Shown one piece after another: positions 10,107 through 19,700 of a stretch of DNA of 64,000 nt. Source of the stretch: Ferribacterium limneticum (lineage in GTDB: Bacteria > Pseudomonadota > Gammaproteobacteria > Burkholderiales > Rhodocyclaceae). The notes under the pieces are model-generated. The model did not search any database, was not told where the DNA came from, and saw nothing but the letters and a program-made list of their open reading frames with translations. Each line of letters begins with the position of its first letter. The stretch's first letter is position 1. The stretch is from the NCBI RefSeq assembly GCF_020510625.1, contig NZ_CP075191.1:410001-474000 (forward strand). Direction: 5' to 3'. The position numbers and the translations under genes were made by a program.

Positions 10107-10116
10107 GGAGTGAACA

Positions 10117-10890
10117 ATGACCCAAGTAGTCCTCACCGAAGTGATCGGCAAGGTCGGCCTGATCCGCATCAACCGCCCGGAAGCGATGAACGCGCTGAAC
10201 AACGAGGTCGTCGACGGCATCGGTGCCGCCATCGACACCTACGAAGCCGACGAGAACATCGGCTGCATCGTCATCACCGGCAATGAGAAAGCCTTCGCCG
10301 CCGGAGCCGATATCGGCTTCATGAAGGATTTCGACTACATGCACGCCTACAAGACCGACTTCATCACCCGCAACTGGGAACGCATCAAGACCACCCGCAA
10401 GCCGGTGATCGCCGCGGTATCCGGTTTTGCCCTCGGTGGTGGCTGTGAGATGGCCATGATGTGCGACATGATCTTCGCCGCCGACACCGCCAAGTTCGGT
10501 CAGCCGGAAATCCGCCTCGGCACCATGCCCGGGGCCGGTGGCACGCAACGTCTCCCCCGCGCCGTCGGCAAGGCCAAGGCCATGGACATGTGCCTGACTG
10601 CCCGCATGATGGATGCTGCCGAAGCCGAGAAGGCTGGCCTGGTCGCCCGCATCATCCCGGCCGACCAACTGCTCGACGAAACCCTGAAGGCCGCCCAGAC
10701 CATAGCCGGCTATTCGCTGCCGGTCGTCATGATGATCAAGGAAACGGTCAATCGCGCTTTCGAATCCAGCCTGAACGAAGGCCTGCTGTTCGAGCGCCGC
10801 GTCTTCCACTCGGCTTTCGCCCTCGAAGACCAGAAGGAAGGCATGGCCGCCTTTGTCGAGAAGCGCAAACCAGTATTCAAGAATCGCTGA
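10117..10890 (+). CDS. paaF: 2,3-dehydroadipyl-CoA hydratase / enoyl-CoA hydratase PaaF
   Basis: Crotonase-family protein of 257 residues. The oxyanion-hole segments AFAAGADIGFMKD and GFALGGGCEMAMMCD and the catalytic glutamates in FGQPEIRLGTMPGAGGTQRL (hydratase type, two Glu) are intact. In the paa pathway this hydrates 2,3-dehydroadipyl-CoA to 3-hydroxyadipyl-CoA. TTTGGAG before the ATG is a good ribosome binding site. Assignment to paaF rather than a general short-chain hydratase relies on the neighbours. Confidence 0.88.
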   Translation: MTQVVLTEVIGKVGLIRINRPEAMNALNNEVVDGIGAAIDTYEADENIGCIVITGNEKAFAAGADIGFMKDFDYMHAYKTDFITRNWERIKTTRKPVIAAVSGFALGGGCEMAMMCDMIFAADTAKFGQPEIRLGTMPGAGGTQRLPRAVGKAKAMDMCLTARMMDAAEAEKAGLVARIIPADQLLDETLKAAQTIAGYSLPVVMMIKETVNRAFESSLNEGLLFERRVFHSAFALEDQKEGMAAFVEKRKPVFKNR

Positions 10891-10901
10891 GGATCGCTGC
10901 C

Positions 10902-11681
10902 ATGTACGAAACCCTGGAAATCGAACGGGCCGGCAAGGTCGCCACTATCTGGATGAACCGTCCGGCCGTCTTCAACGCTTTCGACGAACAACTGATCGCC
11001 GAACTGGCAGCTGCCTGCACGGAACTCGATGCCGATGCCAGCGTCCGCGTCGTCGTGCTCGGCGGTCGCGGCAAACACTTCTCGGCCGGTGCCGACCTCA
11101 ACTGGATGAAGCGCGCTTCGCAATTCACCCATGAGCAGAACGTTGAGGATGCCCGCAAGTTCGCCGGCATGCTGCGCACCCTGGCCCAGATGAGCAAACC
11201 GACCATTGCCCGCGTGCAAGGCGCTGCCCTCGGTGGCGGCACCGGCCTGACGGCCGCCTGCGACATGGCGGTAGCGAGCAGCGATGCCGTGTTTTCCACG
11301 TCGGAAGTAAGGTTCGGCATCATACCGTCGGCGATCAGCCCCTACGTGCTGCGCGCCATCGGCCCGCGCCATGCCCTGCGCTATTTCCAGAGCGCCGAGC
11401 GGATCAAAGCTTCGCGGGCTCTCGCCATCGGCCTGGTCGGCGACGTCGTCGAACCGGATGAACTGGATGCCTGTGTCGGCCAACTGGTCGAGGCTTTGTT
11501 GCAAGGCGGTCCGCTGGCCCAGAAAGCAGCCAAGGATCTGATTGGTGCGGTGAATGGCCAGCCGATCGATGCAACGATCAGCGAGGAAACAGCCCAGCGC
11601 ATTGCCCGCCAGCGCGCCACCGATGAAGCGAAAGACGGCATTGCCGCTTTCCTCGACAAGCGCCCGCCGGCCTGGTTGTAA
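10902..11681 (+). CDS. enoyl-CoA hydratase/isomerase family protein (LiuC/methylglutaconyl-CoA hydratase-like)
   Basis: 259-residue crotonase starting MYETLEIERAGKVATIWMNR, 11 bases after paaF. The longer open frame beginning at 10461 runs through paaF and is not the gene. The motif HFSAGADLNWMKRAS is typical of LiuC/AtuE-type hydratases, whereas classical PaaG has a CAGQDL-type motif, so I do not call it paaG. GAALGGGTGLTAACDMAVAS and the STSEVRFGIIPSAISPYVLR segment are the other crotonase motifs. It may act on a pathway CoA ester in place of, or beside, PaaG. The exact substrate cannot be read from sequence. Confidence 0.85.
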   Translation: MYETLEIERAGKVATIWMNRPAVFNAFDEQLIAELAAACTELDADASVRVVVLGGRGKHFSAGADLNWMKRASQFTHEQNVEDARKFAGMLRTLAQMSKPTIARVQGAALGGGTGLTAACDMAVASSDAVFSTSEVRFGIIPSAISPYVLRAIGPRHALRYFQSAERIKASRALAIGLVGDVVEPDELDACVGQLVEALLQGGPLAQKAAKDLIGAVNGQPIDATISEETAQRIARQRATDEAKDGIAAFLDKRPPAWL

Positions 11682-11691
11682 GCCGTGACGT

Positions 11692-12000
11692 TTACCCGGC
11701 CGAATCCCGATCGGAGTATCCGGCTTCGCGCTGGCTGCGTATCGCCAGCACGAAGACGGTATCCAGCTCCGGCAGGTAGCGATACAAGGCAACATAACCA
11801 TGCGAACGACGACCGATCACTAATTCACGCGTGGCATTCGCTGTGGGGCGGCCGATCAACGGGTTCTGCCCGAGAACATCCAGCGCAGCGATTATTTCGC
11901 CGATGCGCTGCCTGGGGTCGTCTACTTCATGATTCGCCAGGTGATCAAGAATGCGCTCGAAATCCTCGGCGACTTCCGGCGCCAGTTCGATACGGGACAC
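11692..12000 (-). CDS. ParE/RelE-superfamily toxin of a type II toxin-antitoxin pair
   Basis: About 102 residues from a GTG start at 12000, two bases after the antitoxin stop; the longer frame to 12087 would run inside the antitoxin gene. Segments typical of ParE are SRIELAPEVAEDFERILDHL, NPLIGRPTANATRELVIGRR and GYVALYRYLPELDTVFVLAI, ending with an Arg-rich strand. ParE-family toxins poison gyrase or ribosome-bound mRNA; which applies here is not decidable. It lies convergent to the hydratase gene, 10 bases from its stop. Confidence 0.85.
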   Translation of the reverse strand: MSRIELAPEVAEDFERILDHLANHEVDDPRQRIGEIIAALDVLGQNPLIGRPTANATRELVIGRRSHGYVALYRYLPELDTVFVLAIRSQREAGYSDRDSAG

Positions 12001-12002
12001 GC

Positions 12003-12287
12003 TCAGCGGACCAGCTTGCGGGCAGCCGGGCGTTGCGTGACCTTGCCGGCCAAGCGTGCTTCCAGATAAGCCCGCATTTCCGGCCACGGAATGGTTTTTC
12101 CGGTGGCCACAATGTCGGCATAGCGGGCTTCTGCCACGGCATCGAAATCAGCGCGACGTTCGGCTTGCTCGGCTTTCTCGGCAATCGCCTCAAGAATGAA
12201 GGCATGAGCCGTCGTTCCCGCCTGTTTTGCTGCAGCGGTAATGCGGGCTTTCAGCTCATCCGGCAGGCGAATGGTGGTCGTGGACAT
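12003..12287 (-). CDS. ribbon-helix-helix antitoxin (ParD/CopG-like)
   Basis: 94 residues. The N-terminus MSTTTIRLPDELKARITAAA is a ribbon-helix-helix DNA-binding strand and helix, followed by a charged helical region (EKAEQAERRADFDAVAEARY) likely to wrap the toxin. First gene of a two-gene operon with the ParE-like toxin downstream. A 20-base palindrome sits 32 bases upstream of its start, a plausible autoregulatory operator. Confidence 0.85.
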   Translation of the reverse strand: MSTTTIRLPDELKARITAAAKQAGTTAHAFILEAIAEKAEQAERRADFDAVAEARYADIVATGKTIPWPEMRAYLEARLAGKVTQRPAARKLVR

Positions 12288-12318
12288 CTCGGCTTCCCCA
12301 TGAAGTATTCGAAGCTAG

Positions 12319-12338
12319 TGTAGCGCAATTGTGCTACA
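12319..12338. promoter_or_regulatory. Palindromic operator candidate upstream of the toxin-antitoxin operon
   Basis: TGTAGCGCAATTGTGCTACA is a 20-base palindrome with one mismatched pair. Position and symmetry fit a site for the ribbon-helix-helix antitoxin. No experimental support; inference from symmetry and location. Confidence 0.55.
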
Positions 12339-12369
12339 GATCACAGTTCATGCCAGGGGGTCTTTCCGG

Positions 12370-13170
12370 TCAGGCCGGAACTTTCGGTTCGCCGTGCGCG
12401 CCGAGGCGCAGCGACAGCGCATCGGCGCTACGTTTCAGGCTGGTGATGACGTCGCTCTCCGGGCTGATGTCGACCATCCCCTGGACGCCAACGACGAGCA
12501 GCGACATGGTGATTTCGTTCTTGAAGTTGAAGACCGGCGCGGCGACACCCTCGATGCCCGGCACCTTGTGCTGGCCATTGGTTGCCGCGTAGCCCTTGGT
12601 GCGAATGTCGGCGAGCAGGGCTTCGACCGCCTGCTTGCTGCGCAGCTCCGGCGGAATGTGCGGCTTCTTCAGTTCTTCGGCGATCAGCGGGGCGACGATC
12701 TTCTTCGGCATCCACGCCGCAAAGACCCGGCCGGTGGCCGAGCTGAGCAGATCGAGCACGGTGCCGGTAATCACATTGACCGTGATCGGCCGGCGCGGCC
12801 GCTCCCAGCGCACGATGACCGGTCCCTGTTCGGCCCAGACGGCGAGTGCCGTGGTCTGGTTGATCTCGTCACGCAATTCGGTGATGGCGTTGAGGCCGAG
12901 GCGGACACGGTCCAGCCGGTCGAGTGCGACGAGGCCGAGGTTCAGCGCGAAGCTGCCGAGGTCGTAGCGCGAGCTCATCGGGTCCTGGTCGACCAGGCCG
13001 GCCCGGATCAGGCTGACCAGGTAACGGTGCGCCTTCGAGGCGGGCATGTCGGCCGCGGCGGCAATCTCTTTCAGCATCATCGAACGCTGGCCGTTGGCCA
13101 TGGCGCGCAGGATGCCCATGCCGATTTCCAGCGACTGGACGCCGTGTTTTCCCTCAAGTTCCTCGCTCAT
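12370..13170 (-). CDS. IclR-family transcriptional regulator
   Basis: 266 residues from the ATG at 13170, which has AGGGAG upstream; an in-frame start at 13227 would add 19 residues of poor fit. The N-terminal winged helix-turn-helix ([40 protein letters not shown]) and a C-terminal effector-binding domain ([34 protein letters not shown]) define the family. Divergent from paaY across 73 bases, so it likely controls paaY and perhaps the paa genes; the ligand is unknown. Confidence 0.9.
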   Translation of the reverse strand: MSEELEGKHGVQSLEIGMGILRAMANGQRSMMLKEIAAAADMPASKAHRYLVSLIRAGLVDQDPMSSRYDLGSFALNLGLVALDRLDRVRLGLNAITELRDEINQTTALAVWAEQGPVIVRWERPRRPITVNVITGTVLDLLSSATGRVFAAWMPKKIVAPLIAEELKKPHIPPELRSKQAVEALLADIRTKGYAATNGQHKVPGIEGVAAPVFNFKNEITMSLLVVGVQGMVDISPESDVITSLKRSADALSLRLGAHGEPKVPA

Positions 13171-13243
13171 GTTGACTCCCTGGATTCTGTTATTCAAAAC
13201 TGGTTTTATAATAAGTCGAAATATCAAAGGAAAACATTGTCTT
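13171..13243. promoter_or_regulatory. Divergent iclR-type / paaY control region
   Basis: 73-base AT-rich gap between two divergent start codons. It contains the inverted repeat AAAAC-TG-GTTTT (13196-13207) within TATTCAAAACTGGTTTTATA, followed by TATAATAAG, which resembles a -10 element for paaY. A good candidate for IclR-type regulator binding, by position only. Confidence 0.5.
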
Positions 13244-13855
13244 ATGTCAAACCTGCGCGTTTACGCCATTGACGGCATCGTTCCGGTGGTCGATCCCACC
13301 GCCTACGTCCACCCAAGTGCCGTACTGATCGGCGATGTGATCGTCGGACCCGGCTGCTATGTCGGTCCCTGTGCCAGCCTGCGCGGCGATTTCGGCCGCC
13401 TGATCCTGGAGGCCGGGGCCAATCTGCAGGACACCTGCGTCATGCACGGCTTTCCCGGCACCGACACCGTGGTCGAGGAAAACGGCCATATCGGCCATGG
13501 CGCCGTGCTGCACGGCTGCCGCATCCGGAAAAATGCCCTGATCGGCATGAACGCCGTGATCATGGACAACGCGGTGATCGGCGAGGCGAGCATCGTTGCC
13601 GCCTCGGCCTTCGTCAAAGCCAGCCAGGAAGTGCCGCCCGGTGTGCTGGTCGCCGGCGTGCCGGCCAAGGTGATCCGGCCGCTGACCGAACAGGAAATGG
13701 CCTGGAAGAGCGACGGTACGCGGACCTATCAGGAACTGACCCGGCGTTGCCTGGCAACGATGGTCGAAACCACGCCGCTGACGGCTGTCGAACCGGGCCG
13801 CAAGCGGATCGAAATGCCGGATGTGGTGCCGCTGACCGAGTTGAAGAACCGCTAA
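13244..13855 (+). CDS. paaY: phenylacetate degradation protein PaaY (left-handed beta-helix thioesterase)
   Basis: 203 residues, gamma-carbonic-anhydrase-like hexapeptide-repeat protein. Hexapeptide turns are visible throughout ([40 protein letters not shown]), with metal-ligand-type histidines in CVMHGFPG and [11 protein letters not shown]. PaaY of other bacteria is a thioesterase that removes toxic CoA intermediates of the pathway. The ATG at 13244 starts [11 protein letters not shown]; the longer frame from 13046 is antisense to the IclR gene. Confidence 0.93.
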   Translation: MSNLRVYAIDGIVPVVDPTAYVHPSAVLIGDVIVGPGCYVGPCASLRGDFGRLILEAGANLQDTCVMHGFPGTDTVVEENGHIGHGAVLHGCRIRKNALIGMNAVIMDNAVIGEASIVAASAFVKASQEVPPGVLVAGVPAKVIRPLTEQEMAWKSDGTRTYQELTRRCLATMVETTPLTAVEPGRKRIEMPDVVPLTELKNR

Positions 13856-13872
13856 GGAGGCCCCGGTTTATC

Positions 13873-13986
13873 CGTCATCCCCGCGTAGGCGGGGATCCAG
13901 TTCCTTGAGTTTTATGGTTCCCCGCCTACGCCCCGAAGGCTACGAGGCCTTGGGCCCAAGTACCCTTGGGGTGCGCGGGAATGGCG
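13873..13986. repeat. dRS3-like repeat pair, copy C, with an inserted palindromic segment
   Basis: Left unit GTCATCCCCGCGTAGGCGGG..GATCCAG matches copies A and B. The right unit starts TGGTTCCCCGCCTAC but is interrupted by about 43 bases (GCCCCGAAGGCTACGAGGCC.. then CCCAAGTACCCTTGGGG) before GCGCGGGAATGGCG resumes. The inserted segment contains its own inverted pieces. This looks like a small palindromic element nested in an older one. Confidence 0.65.
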
Positions 13987-14003
13987 TTCCAATCCAGGCC
14001 AGA

Positions 14004-14951
14004 TCAGGCCGACAGCGGATCGTTCTGCGGAAAGCGCTCGGGAAGCGTCCGGTCTTCTTCCGGCACCCTGCCGTCAGCCAGACACAGCAACTGGTCAAGG
14101 TGACGGCCGGAGAGTGCTTCCAGCCGCTTGTAAAGTTCCTTGCACAACAGCCGTGCCTGCTGGCCCGGCCAGTTGGCCGGCAGCAGGACTTCCGGCAATT
14201 CCGGGTCGCGCAGCAGCAGGCGCCGGTAATCGTGGATGAGCAGGATGCGCAGCAGGAAAGCATCCTGTTCGCTGACGCCGGCCAGATGGTCGCGGCGAAG
14301 CTCATCAAGAATGGGTTGATAGGTCGCGACGAAGGCGCTGTAGGCCTCGGCCAGATGGCCCAGATCCCAGGCCCGGCGGACCAGGTCGGCATCGCTGGCC
14401 GACTGGGCCGAACGTGCATCGGCGGCGAACAGCGGCATCAGCGCGCCGATGGCCGATGACAGACCTTCGGTGATCAGCGTATCGAGCACGCTGGACAACT
14501 CGGCACTGGGGTGCACGAAACAATCGGCCCCCAGCGCGCCAAAACCCTGCCAGAACAGGGCGCGTCGGACCTGCTCGCGCAGCTTGGGGTCAAGATCGCC
14601 GACGACCAGAATGAGCCGCCAGCGCCGATCCCAGAGCGGCGCATCCGAGGCATAAATGTGGCGCGAAGCTTCCTCAAAACGCCGACGGCCCGATGGCGTC
14701 AGCACATAATCGGCCCGCCGGCCAATCGTTTCAGTCCGCAGCCATTCCTCCTTGACCAGCCGGAAGACCGAAGTGCGGATCAGCCGTTCGTTCAGTTCGA
14801 GCGGCTCAAGCAGCCGAATCAGGCTACCCAGCCAGATCCGTCCGCCCCGCGGCAGGATCGCATCGCCAAAGACAGTGATGATCAGCGAGCCGGCCTGAAC
14901 GCGGCGCTGTTGCCGGAATTCATTCAGGCGGGATTGGATGGCGTTGCTCAC
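14004..14951 (-). CDS. paaX: phenylacetate pathway repressor PaaX
   Basis: 315 residues from a GTG at 14951, which matches the usual PaaX length (about 316); the frame is open to an ATG at 15047 that would add 32 residues rich in Pro/Ser/Gln. The start is therefore uncertain, as neither has a strong ribosome binding site. Family segments are AGSLIITVFGDAILPRGGRI, NERLIRTSVFRLVKEEWL and the Tyr/Leu-rich C-terminal domain (LLRILLIHDYRRLLLRDPEL PEVLLPANWPG). PaaX represses paa operons and releases DNA when phenylacetyl-CoA is bound. Lies at the end of the paa locus on the opposite strand. Confidence 0.92.
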   Translation of the reverse strand: MSNAIQSRLNEFRQQRRVQAGSLIITVFGDAILPRGGRIWLGSLIRLLEPLELNERLIRTSVFRLVKEEWLRTETIGRRADYVLTPSGRRRFEEASRHIYASDAPLWDRRWRLILVVGDLDPKLREQVRRALFWQGFGALGADCFVHPSAELSSVLDTLITEGLSSAIGALMPLFAADARSAQSASDADLVRRAWDLGHLAEAYSAFVATYQPILDELRRDHLAGVSEQDAFLLRILLIHDYRRLLLRDPELPEVLLPANWPGQQARLLCKELYKRLEALSGRHLDQLLCLADGRVPEEDRTLPERFPQNDPLSA

Positions 14952-15329
14952 GGGATGGGCTGGTGAAGGGTGTTGGGGAAATGGCTCGGGTCGATAGCGG
15001 CCCGCTGAAGATTTCGATTGTACCTGATGCCGAGTATCGTTTTGCATGCCGGGGTTGAGTGAAAAACCCTTAAGGCACCGTGCAAGTCGAATTTTTCCGA
15101 GAGTTATTGATACAAAAATTCTGTATTAATTTGTATTTTTGTGCCAGTTCGTTTCTGTCGGAGTCGGCTACTGCGCAGTATCAAGTGACCGGCTCGAATC
15201 GACCCTAACCGGAAATTGCCTGCTCGGAACAGTGGACGTTCGAGAAAGAGGAAGAGAGGTGCCGCCACAGTTCGTAGCACGGAGAGAGCCAACAAAATTA
15301 GTTTTTAGCTGTTCCTCTCGACTACAAAG
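14952..15329. other. AT-rich gap between paaX and the macro/SEFIR gene
   Basis: No convincing gene. Contains an inverted repeat ACAAAAAT / ATTTTTGT (15112-15119 with 15135-15142) around TCTGTATTAAT, in an AT-rich stretch that would suit a promoter or operator for paaX (which reads away from here). The following part towards 15329 drops in GC and merges with the AT-rich gene beyond, so the boundary of imported DNA may fall near 15060. Confidence 0.4.
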
Positions 15330-16316
15330 TTAGACTTTGACGCTCTTCTTTTTTTGTTTAACCCACTCTGGAATAGCTCCAATTTTTGGCGCAGTATCAA
15401 TTTCGAAGATATGCTGGAGCAGTGAATTTATGTCCTTGTCAATATCCAATTTCGATATTCCAAGCTTTGATTTCATGTAAATTGGAGTGTTTTTTTCGAA
15501 ATCACCATAAGCTATAACAATATATTTTGTGTTCATTTCTCCTTGGAGCATCATGTCTCCTTGGATAATCATTGTCTCCCAGCCGACTCCTGCTTTCCGC
15601 ATATCAGCCTTTTCTGCGTAGTGCGAGTCGCAAACCAAAAGAACCTTGCTTGCTTTTATTAGTTCATTTGTCATCCACTGTGGAAGATCCATTCCTGGGC
15701 GGAGGTGAAACCTATCAAGCCGTGCATCTACTCCATTTGCGCAGAGGCTTGTTGCAAGCTCGAAAACCCAGTTTTTTACAGAATCATCTTTCCATGAGTA
15801 TGAAATAAATACACGAGGATGCTCTATCAACTCCTCGTCGTGTTGATGGCCAATAGACTCTTTACCGTAAAGAAGTTGATAGACATTCTTGTCAGGTATA
15901 TAGGCGTTAACATTAAAATTTTCTCTGCCGAGAACTCTCTCATACGCATTAAATACCTCTACGGGATCTAGGCCGCCTACTCCAGTACCTAAAAGAGGGA
16001 TGTTGACTATGGAGCAGTCGTTTTGCTTGCTGAAAGCAATTAGATCTAATGAAATTTGTTCTATTGCAGATAGTGCTGAGCTAGTTGTTCTGGCGTCAAC
16101 AGATGCTGCATAACCGACAAAATCAGCCTTTGTGTATCTCGCTTCTGTTGAAAGAACCCTTAATTGTCCAAATGGTATAGGCGCACCAGGGTACGGTAGA
16201 TTGTTCTGCTCAATTTCACGTTTGACCCAGCTTGTGACAGAGCCACTTGAGCTGCAGGGCAGCACAATAAGATCGCATTTTTCGTCAAATACGCTGCCGC
16301 GCTTAATTTTTAGCAT
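15330..16316 (-). CDS. Macro-like / SEFIR (TIR-like) fusion protein, putative defence protein
   Basis: 328 residues, single gene, notably AT-richer than its neighbours. Residues 1-150 look like a macro (ADP-ribose-binding) fold: start MLKIKRGSVFDEKCDLIVLP, then SIVNIPLLGTGVGGLDPVEV, resembling the macro-domain loop that binds the diphosphate. Residues 167-300 match the SEFIR class of TIR-like domains: HPRVFISYSWKDDSVKNWVF, DRFHLRPGMDLPQWM, SKVLLVCDSHYAEKAD and KAGVGWETMI with Glu247 where the family has its conserved glutamate. TIR-like domains cleave NAD or make ADP-ribose signals and macro domains bind or process ADP-ribose, so a self-contained immune sensor/effector is plausible (inference). 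No partner genes adjoin. Confidence 0.75.
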   Translation of the reverse strand: MLKIKRGSVFDEKCDLIVLPCSSSGSVTSWVKREIEQNNLPYPGAPIPFGQLRVLSTEARYTKADFVGYAASVDARTTSSALSAIEQISLDLIAFSKQNDCSIVNIPLLGTGVGGLDPVEVFNAYERVLGRENFNVNAYIPDKNVYQLLYGKESIGHQHDEELIEHPRVFISYSWKDDSVKNWVFELATSLCANGVDARLDRFHLRPGMDLPQWMTNELIKASKVLLVCDSHYAEKADMRKAGVGWETMIIQGDMMLQGEMNTKYIVIAYGDFEKNTPIYMKSKLGISKLDIDKDINSLLQHIFEIDTAPKIGAIPEWVKQKKKSVKV

Positions 16317-16755
16317 AAGTGATCACCAAGAATCTAACAGTTAATAGGCGGCCCCATAAGTCCACCAATCCATATTCAAGCGGACGCCAAAATAATATCG
16401 AAACACCAAGGATTTGCGAGGCTTTCCGCATATTTTGTTCGCTAAGTCACTCACAAAAAAGGAGACAGGCGACCAAGTATCTATACATATCGCATTTTGC
16501 TCAAGGCGAGTGTCTGCTTTGCGCTCATGCGCAGGCAGGACCTCTCTTGACCGCTTCCAACCTCATGCAAAATCGCTGATTATCCCCGCAATTACCCTTA
16601 TCAGCTGTAGCGAGGTGGATGCCCGACTATCGGGGATTCTGTTCCCTGAAGCAAAAGAGTGCCTCGCCGGATCGCCTGATCGACGTGTCATAATTTGCGC
16701 CCAGAATTGAATATCTTCATCCATTGCCGTTTTAGTCGTCTTGAGGAATACGTAG
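16317..16755. other. Non-coding gap before the alpha-2-macroglobulin gene
   Basis: 439 bases. The two short frames here (starting at 16319 and 16414) overlap each other, lack ribosome binding sites and have no recognisable protein features. The left half has the AT-rich composition of the macro/SEFIR gene and contains that gene's promoter region on the minus strand; the right half returns to high GC. GTCATAATTTGCGCC near 16690 resembles a promoter for the macroglobulin gene. Confidence 0.4.
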
Positions 16756-19700
16756 ATGTCAGGTTTGTCGAAGAGTCGGGGTTTCGGGGCTGTCACGTGG
16801 TTGGTGGCGCTGGCTATCGCAATAGCGGCCGTCCTGATCTACACCAAGCCATGGCAATCGGAAACGACGAGCGCCGGGGACGGGCCGTTCGAGATCGCCG
16901 ATTTCTCGAATCGCGATTTCGAAGGATCGCCATCGCTGTCCTTGAGTTTTACCCTGCCGATGGATGCCAAGAAGGGTTACGACGAACAGATTCAGGTTTT
17001 CGAGATGCCGCCGCGCCCGGGCGATGCCAGGGCACAGGTGAATGAATCCGAGGATGAAGGCGAAGAGGGCGCGCCGGGTAGCGCCAATCCGCAAGTCAGC
17101 ACCGAGCCGGCCGATGTTGCGACCGACGGCGGCAAGCTGGTCAAGGGCGCCTGGGTGGTCGGCGACAATCCGCGCATCCTGTATTTTCCGCACATCAAGC
17201 CGCAGACGCGCTACGTCGTTCGGGTCGCCGCCGGCCTGAGTTCGCTCTCCGGCCAGAAGCTGAACGAGGAGGGCCGTTACTCGGTTGTCACGGCCACTGT
17301 CGCGCCGGCCTATTACTTCGCCAGCCGCGGCACGGTGCTGCCGGCCAAACAGAATGGTGGTCTGCCAGTGGTCACGGTCAATGTGCCTGAGGTCGATGTC
17401 CAGTTCCTGCGCGTCAAGCCGGACCAGTTGCCGCGCTTCCTCGACAAGGTGATCAGCGGGCCGCGGCCGCAGGCGCGGGCCAAGCGCCAGAACAACGACG
17501 ACTACGACTATGACGTGGATTACGAGGGCGATTACGACTGGCGCGCCACCAGCCTGAAGGGGGCGGTCAACAACTGGTCGCTGGACAGCCTGCACACCCT
17601 GACCGAAAGCGTCTTTGTCGGCCGTTTCCTGACCGAGCAGAAGCCCAACAAGCGCAACGTTACCTTCCTGCCGGTCGAAGACATCAAGGAACTCCGCGAG
17701 CCGGGCATTTACATCGCGGTGATGAGCCAGCCCAACCGCTTCCGCTACGACTATCAAGTGACCTATTTCTACGTCAGCGATCTTGGCCTGAGCACCCGAC
17801 TGTTTGCCAAGGGCGCCGATGCTTATGTCAGCTCGCTGACCACTGGCAAGGCAGTGTCCGGCGTCGAAGTGGCCTGGATGGACGAGAACGCCAAGGTGGT
17901 GGGTCGTGCCGAAACCGACAGCAGCGGCCGCGCCAATTTCGCCGAGCGGCCGGCCGCGGCGAAGGTCATCATCGCCCGTCACGGCCAGCAGATTTCGATG
18001 GTCACGCTCAAGGAACCGGCGCTTGACCTGTCCGAATACGATGTGGCCGGCCTGCCCGGTCGGCCGGTGCGCCTGTTCGCCTATTCCGGGCGCAACCTGT
18101 ATCGCCCCGGCGAGAAATTCGACATTTCCGTGCTGGCTCGCGATGCCGATGGGCGACCGGTGCCGGCCCAGCCGATTCAGGCCATCCTCCGGCGCCCGGA
18201 CGGCAAGAGCCAGTTCACCGCGACCTGGCAGCCGGATGCCAAGCTCGGCGGCTATTACCAGAGTCGCATCGAACTGCCGGTCGACGCTGCCACTGGCGCA
18301 TGGACCCTTGAACTGCGCGCTGATCCCGCCGACAAGCTGGCGACCACCAGCTTCCGCTTCGGGGTCGAGGAATTCCTGCCCGAGCGCATGAAGCTCGACC
18401 TGAACAGCAAGCAGGCGACGGTTTCGCCCGATGAATCCCTGAAAATCGACATCAAGGGCGCCTACCTCTACGGCGCCCCGGCGGCTGGCAACCAGCTGCT
18501 CGGCGTCGCCGTCTTCGAGCGGCAGAAGAATCCGCTGGCGCAGAAACTGCCGGGCTTCGAGTTTGGCGATACCAATGAAGACAGCCAGCGTCAGCGCGTC
18601 GAACTTGAGCAGAACCAGCTCGACGAGAACGGCGACCTGGCGCTGGAAGTCGATCTCGCCCCGGCCAAGGGCAAGCGTTCGCCCTACACGGTGCGGACCA
18701 CGCTCAGCCTGCTCGAAAGCGGTGGCCGGCCGGTGGTGCGCAATTTTGAACGGGTGATCTGGCCGGCCCCGGTGCTGGTCGGTATCCGTCCGCTGTTCAC
18801 CGGCGACTACGCCCGTGAAGGCAGCGTCGCCCAGTTCGAGGTCATTCGCGCCAACGCCGAAGCCAAGTTGCATGGCGGCAAGGCACTACCCGTCCGCCTG
18901 TTCCGCGAAAACCGCGACTACTACTGGCGCTTCGATGACCAGCGTGGCTGGCACTCGGGCTTTACCGAAACCGACGAACTGGTCGATACGACGGTCGTCA
19001 GCATTCCCGATGGCAGCCGCGGCAAGCTCGGCCTGCCGGTCAAATACGGCCGTTATCGTGTGGAAATCACCGATTCGGAAACCGGCCAGATCACCAAATA
19101 CCGCTTCTACGCCGGCTGGAGTGCGCGCGGCGACGAAACGCAGGGCGTCCGCCCGGACCGGGTGGCGCTGAAGTTCGACAAACCGGCCTACAAGGATGGC
19201 GAAACGGCCAAGCTGACCATCACGCCGCCGCACGCCGGCGAAGCGCTGATTACCGTCGAGGCTGACAAGACCCTGTGGCTCAAACGCGTTTCGGTGCCGC
19301 TCGACGGCACGACCATCGACATCCCGGTCGACAAGGAATGGAAGCGCCATGACCTCTACGTCTCGGCCGTCGTGCTGCGCCCGGGTAGTGCTGGCGAAAA
19401 GGTCACTCCGGCCCGGGCGCTGGGCCTGACGCATCTGCCACTCGAACGCAGCGACCGCAAGCTGGCGGTCAGCCTCGATGCGCCGAAGAAGATGCTGCCG
19501 GACACCCGCCTCAAGGTGAAGGTGAAAGTGCCGGGCCTGACCGGGCAGCAGGCGGTGGTCACGCTGTCGGCAGTCGATGTCGGCATTCTCAACATCACCC
19601 GCTACGCGACGCCCGATCCGCATGGCCATTTTTTCGGCAAGCTGCGCTACGGTGCCGATCAATACGACGTCTATGGCCGCCTGATCGAGAAGATGGGCGG

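Noticed and set aside
16319-16710. Two short overlapping plus-strand frames
   Set aside because: No ribosome binding site, no protein features, mutually overlapping.
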